DNA from: Anaspis maculata | Lineage: Eukaryota; Arthropoda; Insecta; Coleoptera; Scraptiidae | Direction: 5' to 3' | Assembly (NCBI GenBank): GCA_949128115.1 | Contig: OX421967.1 | Span: forward strand, 19,732,635-19,796,634 | Length of the DNA stretch: 64,000 nucleotides | Program-made: the position numbers and the translations under genes | Notes under the pieces: generated by a model | Database searches by the model: none | What the model saw: only the letters and a program-made list of their open reading frames with translations | Told to the model about the DNA's origin: nothing | In this document: positions 56,561 to 64,000 of the stretch, piece after piece | How the letters are laid out: each line of letters begins with the position of its first letter | Position numbering within the stretch: position 1 is the first letter of the stretch

Positions 56561-57180
56561 TCTCACAATTTGTAGAGCTGTCCCTTAGTCTTAGAGCCGT
56601 TGTACGAACCGTTTTTTAAAGTATTGATAATCAGTTGATACAAGAACTGCTACATTTAGTTAATGGGAAGTTCAATATTTTTCTGAGTGTTCATGTGGTA
56701 TTCAAAGCCCTATGGGGCCCCTTGTCTTTTAAGTATAGTATGAAGCCATAATTAGCCTGCCACTCAGACTATTATTGGTTTTTAGAGTAGCAGTAAACGC
56801 CATTTGCCTTCCCTTGTTATCTGAAGCTTCATAAGGCCCCCTTGTGTTTTCAATATCGTTTGTAGTCCTGCTGAGCCTCCTTGCATTTTTCCATGACTTT
56901 CGGAACTCAATCGGACCTCTTTGTATTTCACAGGCGCGTGGTGGCCCGCCGGGCAGCCGGGCATTTCCCCGTAGGCCCTCAGCCGTAGAGCCTCAAGGGG
57001 CCTTTCTTGTCGTTTTCTATTTCTATATATTTCTTAATTTCCCAAAAATTGGATGAATTTTCCTGAAGCATAAAATTGTCTACCTATTGGGTAAATGATT
57101 TCCAGACTTTTGAGATCATAAGGATGTTTTGGACCAGTAATCAGTTCACACCGTCGTGGCCTGGAATACTAAAATATCTG
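56561..57180. repeat. Satellite-like repeats and unassigned DNA
   Basis: About 56700-56960 carries the same degenerate units as 54661-54930 (TGTGTTTTCAATATCGTTTG, then CCTGCTGAGCCTCC). No gene recognised. Confidence 0.4.
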
Positions 57181-57299
57181 AATTTTTCAAAGGACCCCGC
57201 ACGATTCTTATGGAAAATGGGTCTCGGTCAAATTCCCTAATTTTTTTATATGTTGTAGTCCAATTTGACACGAGCCAAAAACCATCGTCCGTTATTCAC

Positions 57300-58375
57300 A
57301 AAAGAGAAAAGTTTTTTTTTTCTTTAAGGGGTTGATGATGGGTTATTTCAATGTAAAAAATATGTTTCAAGGTAAGTAAAAACATTTCAACGTCCTTTCT
57401 TACGCATATGACTCATGATACAATATACCTACAGTGTTTTTATGATTTTTTTGCCTGGATATCCGTACAAAAAAAAAGTTAGGAACTATGTACAGGTAAA
57501 CATAATTAACCTGCTGTGAAGTTGAAACTTGATAGGAACATCAATATTTTCAATAATTATCTAGGCAAAAAAATCATTGAAAAAATGTATATCTCACCCT
57601 GCTGTAAGGATGCTAACATAAGCATAATAGTGAAAGTGAGTTTTGAGAGGGGATTCTCACAATCAGATGCAGAGAATCCGACCATAGACCTTCTCCTACA
57701 TTTTCAAGATTTATTTCGAATTTTCGAATATGATGTTCAGAAACAAGGATAAGGGATGGGAGACGGGGTTGAAATTATTTTTGAAGAATAGACATTTTTA
57801 CAAAACAAGATGATGTGAGAGTCCACTATTTCCATTCATTTGGTTTATGACATGGAAGAATGTTTTATGCTTCATTATAGTCAAATTCAACCCTCTGTGG
57901 GGTGGAAACTGGTCATACGAATGAATTTTCCCTCGGTAATCTTGTTTAGCGTAACTGGTTAAGCACAATGGGTAGTATTAATAGAAAATATGCATAAGCA
58001 TTTGCTTGGATTTCATAGGCGTTGCCAGGGAAAGTTTGCTCAGCAACTCCTCAAAAATCTAAGCAGAAATTCAGCCGAATTGACCGAGGTTTTTTTTTCA
58101 ACCCCACCCCCTATTTGGGGGTTGGAAAAACAATTTGTGCCAAAACTCATACTTCGACAAAATAGAACCATCTGCATGACTTTCAAACGTAATTTCGGAT
58201 TTGATACTCACAAGTAGGGGTTGGGGGTGAGGGCTGATTTTTTCACAAAAGAAAAAGGGAATTGTCATGAGCCATATGTGTTAGAAAGGACGTTGAAATG
58301 TTTTCACTTACCTTGGAACATATTTTCTTACAATGAAATAACCCATCATCAACCCCTTATACAGGGTGTTCGGGT
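57300..58375. mobile_element. 1.1-kb foldback element
   Basis: About 57310-57420 (AAGGGGTTGATGATGGGTTA, AACATTTCAACGTCCTTTC) is mirrored at about 58250-58360 (GAAAGGACGTTGAAATG, TAACCCATCATCAACCCCTT). A lone CAGGGTGTTCGGGTTTGG terminus lies at about 58363. No gene recognised. Confidence 0.6.
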
Positions 58376-59265
58376 TTGGTTATTACAAACTTTGAGGGAT
58401 GATTCCCCATCAAAAATAAAGCCGAAAGAACAAAAAACTCATGGTCCTAAAATGCTTCCTGGGGGTTGAAGTTGACTTTTTTAAATGGTTTTTTCACCGT
58501 AACTTTTGAACCGTTGGACCGATTTTGATCCAATTTGAACCAAAGTTTAGTTCAATGTTTCCATAGAATAATAATACCACAATTCATCAAAAATTTCTGG
58601 GGGCGTAGATAATAGGAGACGGTTCCCTATTTTCGCCCCAATTTTTATCTTCCCTGATTATTTTTCATTATTGTAAATATTTTCGGATTTTACGTTCAAT
58701 TTAGAAAAAAAAGTTACTACTGCGAAATTTTGATAAGAGGCTTCATTTCCGAGATGATTGGTTTTTAAACTTTGGAAAACATCTCGAAAGCGCCACTTTC
58801 CAGAGCCCAAATTGTTTTTCTCTGAAAACGCCTCGTTTCCTAGCAAAAAATGACAGTAAATCAACTTAAGCGACCCAGAAAACTTACTCTAGTTGAGAAA
58901 TCATAAGTTTTCTTGGATTTTAATTTTTAGGCCTTTGAAAGTCGTGATTTCGAGGAAATAAAAGGTTCAAACCCAAGTATCTCGCAAATGAAGCCTCTAA
59001 TCAAAATTTTTCAAGAGTAATTTTTTCTTCTAAATTGAACGTAAAATCAAGACATTGAAGGGACAAGGGGGCCTAATGGAGCTCTGGATAAACCAAGAAG
59101 GCAGAAAGGACGTACTGGAATTTTGATAGCTAGAAGAAAAACACAAGGGGGCTCACTAGGGCTTCAAACTACACTGGCGAACGCAACGGGGTCCGATAGA
59201 GCTCCGTATATCACATGAAGGCACAAAGGACTTACACTAGGGCTTCCAGAAATGCAAGAACGCAC
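58376..59265. repeat. Short palindrome and satellite-like repeats
   Basis: About 58676-58760 is mirrored at about 58980-59050 (TTTTACGTTCAATTTAGAA / TTCTAAATTGAACGTAAAA). From 59050 onward degenerate units with AAGGGGGCTCACTAGGGCTT-type words begin, which belong to the satellite-like family also seen at 48550-49200. Confidence 0.5.
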
Positions 59266-60074
59266 AAGATGGCTTAATGGAATTCTGAAAACCATAAACA
59301 TAATAAGGGGGCCAATCGTGCATGTATAACACAAGATGGCAAAAGGGGGCTTAGCGGAATTCTGGAAGCCATTGAGCACATAAAGGGGGTTCATTTAGGG
59401 CTCCAAATTATACCGTATGATCAAAAGCTTTCCTCCTCTAGGCAGACTGTGGCATGGCCAAAATCAGCCTCCTTTGCCTGCCAATGACCAGACCACAGCT
59501 TGCCTAGAGGATGAAAGTTTTTGATCATACGGTACTTACAGACACCAGGAGGAGGCCTAATTTGGGACCCGATATAACATGAATGCACAAGGGTCTTTCT
59601 AGTGCTCTGAAAGACTCAGAAAAGTGCAAAGGGGCTCAACAAAAGTTCAAACTTTATTGGAGACACAAGGGGGCCCAATGGAGGTCTGTATTACAAAATT
59701 ACGCAAAATTGGGCTTACTGGTAGGTACCTAGTCCATGAGCCATGAAAAAAACGAGAAAAAAACATAATATTAGGAGGCTTAATAGAGCTTTAACTACAC
59801 CTGAAGACACAATGGGGCCCGATAGGGCTCCGGACATGACTCAACGGCACAACGCTGCTCCGGAAGTCATGGAAAATGCAATGGGGGATAGGGCTTAAAT
59901 TACGTTGAAGACACCATAGGGGGGCGTTTTTTCCGGGCGCGTTTTTTCTCGGGGGTATTTTTTCCCGGGGGTGTTTATTCTGGGGTCGTTTTTTCTGGGG
60001 GTGTTTTGCTAGGGGTGTTTTGCTGGGGGCGTTTTTTCCTAGAACCCATTTTTAAGACACATTTAGTGAAATTA

Positions 60075-60385
60075 TTTGAGGGGTTAGTAAGACGAAATTT
60101 CGCGTTATTAAAGCGAAATATCGCCTTATTAAGCCGAAATTTCGTGTTATTAAGCCGATATATTGCACTATTAAGGCGGAATATCGCCTTATTATGCCGA
60201 AATTTCGCGTTATTAAAGCGAAATATCGCCTTATTAAGCCAAAATTTCGTGTTATTAAGCCGATATATTGCACTATTAAGGCGAAATATCGCCTTATTAT
60301 GCCGAAATTTTGCGTTATTAAAGCGAAATATCGCCTTATTAAGCCGAAATTTCGCGTTATTAAGCCGAAATATCGCCTTATTCAA
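60075..60385 (-). repeat. 21-bp tandem array, right copy
   Basis: About fifteen units, inverse orientation to 48018-48378. Here the units stay in register, so frames of 136 (minus) and 183 codons (plus) are open. They encode only the 7-residue repeat plus flanking repeat DNA and are not genes. Confidence 0.85.
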
Positions 60386-60459
60386 CAGATGTACAAAAAT
60401 ATCGTGCGTCCAAAAATATTTATTTGCATTTGCAACATGTCGTCTCTACGGCTTCGTAA

Positions 60460-62244
60460 TCATCTCTTCAGAACACAGCACCAGCACCAGCAAAGCAAAA
60501 TGTAGCCCGTTAAATTCCCAAGAGATCGTACAAAACTCATCACTTTTTGGTCAATAGCCTCTGTGATATCGCGTCTGCAAAAACGCAGTGAAAATTACTC
60601 AAAATATATTTCCGGATTTTATGTAAAAATATGCATGGTGTCAATTCAGGGGCTGTAACCTGGACAGCGAATGTGCGAATTTCAATGTGTTTTACATGCG
60701 GGAAAAGCTATCTCAACATTCGGTATCACACTTTTGTCTAGAAGTCAAGAAGTCGCCAACTTCAAAATGGTACTTTTCCTCGACCTGTGAAATCGATACT
60801 TGCTGTCTCGAAGAATCCCCCAAAATCGATTTTTTTCATACCATACTATTTGCCTCATTTTTCACTTAGGTAGAGCAAAACCATCCAGGGAAAATATGAA
60901 GAATTGAATACAGAAAAAATAACATGTTTCGGAATATTTATCCTATAGTGATGGTTTCTGAGTTGTATGGGTTGAAAGACTAAAACGACCTATTCAGAAA
61001 AAAAAAGGTAGTCCGGACACTAACTGCTGAATATTGTACTTGCATTTGATGATTGTTTTTAAATTCTTCAGATGTCAATATAACATTTGTGATGTTGTCG
61101 TGGAAGAACGGACAAAAGAACTTGATGGAAATGTATGGAATAATAGAGCTAATAATAATGGTACAAGGTGGGTGATAAATAATGAAAGCAGGATGGTTGA
61201 CTAGATAGAGAAAAGGTTATTTGAATCAAAGGCGTTGTAAAAATGTTTAAAAGGGAAATCTATACAATCATTTAGGCAATTTTGGAAAGAATTATTAATC
61301 ATAATCATCTAATCATCAAAATCATCTCAGAAAATCATAACTTCGTCCTTGGAACTAATTTTGAAATTTTACATGTTTGTAAAAAAGGACGGCTTTTAGA
61401 TAGTATAGAGGTTCTTGAAATTTGTAAAGCAACTAATAATTCTGTCCGAAATTGCCTAAAAGATTCTATAGATTTTTTTTGAAACATTTTTACAACGCCT
61501 TTGATTTTAATAAGCTTCTTTCTTTCCATTCAACCATCCTTTCATTGATTCATCACCCACCTTGTACCATTTTTATTAGCTCTATTATTATTTCATACAT
61601 TTCCATCAAGTTCTTTTTTCCGTTCTTCCATGACAACATCACAAATGTTATACTGACATCTGAAGAATTTAAAAACAATTCACTTATCATTCACACAAAC
61701 TTTATCTTCACCATTTATACAATGTCGGTGATTCGGTGTGTTATCGTTCACCTTTTATGTACCTACCTACTTGTTTTATGTATTTTATTTTAGACTCCAC
61801 ACTTTGATGAAGAAGGGCCAGAGACCTGCGAAACCGGCCAGAAATAAAAACAATCAATTTGAAGGAAGACTGCGTGCAGATCATTTTATTTATGAAAAAA
61901 ATAGATTTTTGCGGATTCTTCGGGACACCAAGTATCGATTTCAAAGGTCGAGAAAAAGTACCATTTTGAAGTTGGTGACTTCTAAACAAAAGTGTGATAC
62001 CGAATGTAGAAAAAACACATTAAAATTCGCACATTCGCTGTCCACGTTACAGCTCCTGAATTGACACCATGCATATTTTTACATAAAATCCGGAAATATA
62101 TTTTGAGTAATTTTCACTGCGTTTTTGTAGACGCGATATCACAGAGGCTATTGACCAAAAAGTGATGAGTTTTGTACGATCTCTTGGGAATTTAACGGGC
62201 TACATTTGCTTTGCTGGTGCTGGTGCTGTGTTCTGAAGAGATAA
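60460..62244. mobile_element. 1.8-kb foldback inserted in the right outer arm
   Basis: The left end ATCTCTTCAGAACACAGCACC-type word is mirrored by GTGCTGTGTTCTGAAGAGAT. Arms of at least 650 bp pair (for example TTGGTCAATAGCCTCTGTGA / TCACAGAGGCTATTGACCAA), centre about 61360. The left outer arm at about 47936-47950 runs uninterrupted through this point. Non-coding; the exact target duplication is unclear. Confidence 0.8.
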
Positions 62245-63127
62245 TAGTTCACAAGCCATTCAGAAAAAAAGAAAATTTTCAAAGATGGCCCTTTTTTATT
62301 GGTCCTAAAAAAAAACAAGCTTTTTGGGAATTTCAGTATGTTATTCCACGTTCAATTCTGCATCGATCCACCAAATTTCGTCAACTTCCGAATTTATTTC
62401 CGGTTAAAACCTATTTTGACTGGACTATTATAATATGTGAAGACGTACGTCGTAATTCAAGGGGTATATATTTATTTATATTGCAAATTTACCGACTACA
62501 CTTTTACAATGTTTCGATCATCAGCCACAATAATAAGTCTGCAGATTTCCCGCCTCAATACACCATGGCCTTCGCGGGGGTGCGCGGATGGCAGGGGTAC
62601 GCGAGGGCCTCAGCGCTGCAGTTGTCCGCTGCATGCAGTACATTACAATTCCGTCCCTAGCTCAATTACTATTCAAGATAAATCAAATCTGAAAAAACCG
62701 CAAGAATCGCAATGGAATAGGTAACATGGTTTACAGAAGGAACTTTTTTGATTGAACTAGTGGTTACGGAGATAATCGAGTGGGAGTGGAATGAAAAATG
62801 TCATTCAACACGTTACTGAGATATTCAACGTTCTTTGCGCACGAGGCAGTCAAGTTTTACGTGTATTCTAATGGCAAAGTAAATGATCACCTTTTTATTC
62901 ATAAATTATTTACGACAACTTACAGTTGACGGATTTGTTCCAAGCTGATATCAGCCAAAAGCTGACAAACTGTAGAACATTTTTTAAAAAAACTGTTTTT
63001 TCACAAAACCGCCCCCATACCGCCCCCACACTGGACGATTTTTTGACGACAAGTGGATTTTTCATCCCCAAGCCATACTACACCATAAAAAATGCACCCC
63101 AGCTTTTTACCTTTCCGTGCACACGAA

Positions 63128-63600
63128 AGTCACAATAGAGTCTCATTTTTCCTCTACTAACAGGTGATTCACGATCACAACTTATGACTTCCCTGTCTTG
63201 ACCTATTATACAGAGTGTGTCGGGAGTATCATATGGGAGTATCATATTCCGAGTCCAGGGCGTAAACCCTGTAATTGGTGTAGTTTTAACTGATCAAACT
63301 TTGGGATAAGCTTCTCCTCATCCTCCTGATTCAGAAAAATATAACATGCGTGCCTCTCTCTCGGTTCCTGCAAAAAACGCAGGGTGCAAAAGCCCAATTT
63401 TTTCGATTTTTTAAAATTTCCTAACTTCAGAACCATTTAACCAAATTAACCTGAATTCAGCATAGGCTGGTTTGTTGGAATCATCTACCTGTCTGCCAGA
63501 TTTCGATAGAATCCAACCAGTGCCGTAGGAGCTATGGCGGTCATTAAGGGATTTCTGATGCGACTAAAAATGTTGTTGACGGGAATCGGTTTTATTTTAA
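63128..63600. other. Sequence beyond the outer repeat, nothing recognised
   Basis: A short frame on the minus strand (63242-63436) has no recognisable domain. Confidence 0.3.
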
Positions 63601-63614
63601 TTTTTTCGTCAAGT

Positions 63615-64000
63615 AGAAACTCTTCCAAAAAGAAAATGTACGGACATAGCTATCAAAATTTGAAAACTTTAGATTTTGATTTTTGAAAATTCAAAAACCA
63701 GATAGCATCGACAATGCATCTTCCTTCAAGGAAGTCGCATGCCAAATTTGAACGTTTTATTTTCAAAAAAAGGTACCAAAAATAATTTCTACTAATTCAC
63801 TTTTTCATGTCCACGAGAAATCATTTTTGGTGCCTTTTTTTTTGAAAATAAAAAGTTCAAATTTGGCATGCGACTTCCTTGAGGAAAGATACATTGTCAA
63901 TGCTATCTGGTTATTGAATTTTCAAAACTCAAAACTGAAAATTTTCAAAATTTTTTAGAAATTCTCAAAATTTGATAGCAATGCCCGCACATTTTCTATT
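63615..64000. mobile_element. Palindrome cut by the window end
   Basis: AAGTCGCATGCCAAATTTGAA at about 63736 is mirrored by TTCAAATTTGGCATGCGACTT at about 63868. Pairing runs outward (ACATTTTCTATT at the window end against AGAAAATGT near 63632), so the element continues past 64000. Centre about 63810. Confidence 0.7.

Larger units (their letters stand above)
59266..63127 (-). repeat. Right arm of the 16-kb outer inverted repeat
   Basis: Reverse complement of 47054-49210, interrupted at about 60460-62244. Contains the second copies of the 120-bp palindrome (59412-59536), CCCCCGGG minisatellite (59920-60050) and 21-bp array (60075-60385). Confidence 0.85.

Noticed and set aside
60006..60557. 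183-codon plus frame and 136-codon minus frame over the 21-bp array
   Set aside because: Both translate a 7-residue repeat produced by 21-bp units lacking stops; the inverted copy at 48 kb is interrupted by a one-base slip. No conserved protein.

Overview
This is nuclear DNA from a eukaryote, almost certainly an insect. The sequence is A/T-rich, the genes have short exons with GT/AG introns, three genes encode odorant-binding proteins of the insect PBP/GOBP type, and one encodes a Pelle-type death domain. The abundance of GTAGGTACCTAC-like simple sequence and of foldback elements would suit a sap-feeding hemipteran, but that is only an impression. All assignments come from reading the sequence; nothing was searched. 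Some ORFs open on TTG or GTG, so apparent N-termini of internal exons were replaced by splice sites.

Layout. 0-5.2 kb: SINE-like repeats, a 5S-rRNA-derived SINE inserted in a dispersed repeat, then odorant-binding gene 1 (minus, two exons). 5.2-10.7 kb: repeats, including a clean nest of elements (an outer TIR element holding a hAT-like element with an 8-bp target duplication, which holds a hairpin element with a TA duplication). 10.7-21.2 kb: RNA polymerase I subunit RPA43 (plus, three exons), whose second intron of 9.3 kb is full of repeats. A possible divergent exon starts 35 bp upstream. 21.2-34.4 kb: two MITEs, odorant-binding gene 2 (minus), a large foldback, SWIM and THAP zinc-finger remnants, Helitron and Gypsy remnants, and odorant-binding gene 3 (plus). 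34.4-45.9 kb: several 1.6-2.6 kb foldback elements and two decayed LINE copies lying tail to tail. 46.0-46.7 kb: the 5' part of a Pelle/IRAK kinase gene (death domain only). 47.05-63.13 kb: a roughly 16 kb hierarchy of inverted repeats nested inside inverted repeats.

The three odorant-binding genes share one architecture: a signal-peptide exon ending in phase 0, then one exon carrying all six conserved cysteines. They look like a tandemly duplicated cluster spread out by transposons, with RPA43 between copies 1 and 2. No kinase exon was seen downstream of the Pelle death domain. If that gene is intact, the whole nested palindrome block sits in one of its introns.

The most unusual content is the palindromic architecture. 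At least fifteen long hairpins were seen by eye. In the 47-63 kb block one arm often keeps the empty site for an insertion in the other arm, so element ends and target duplications can be read directly.
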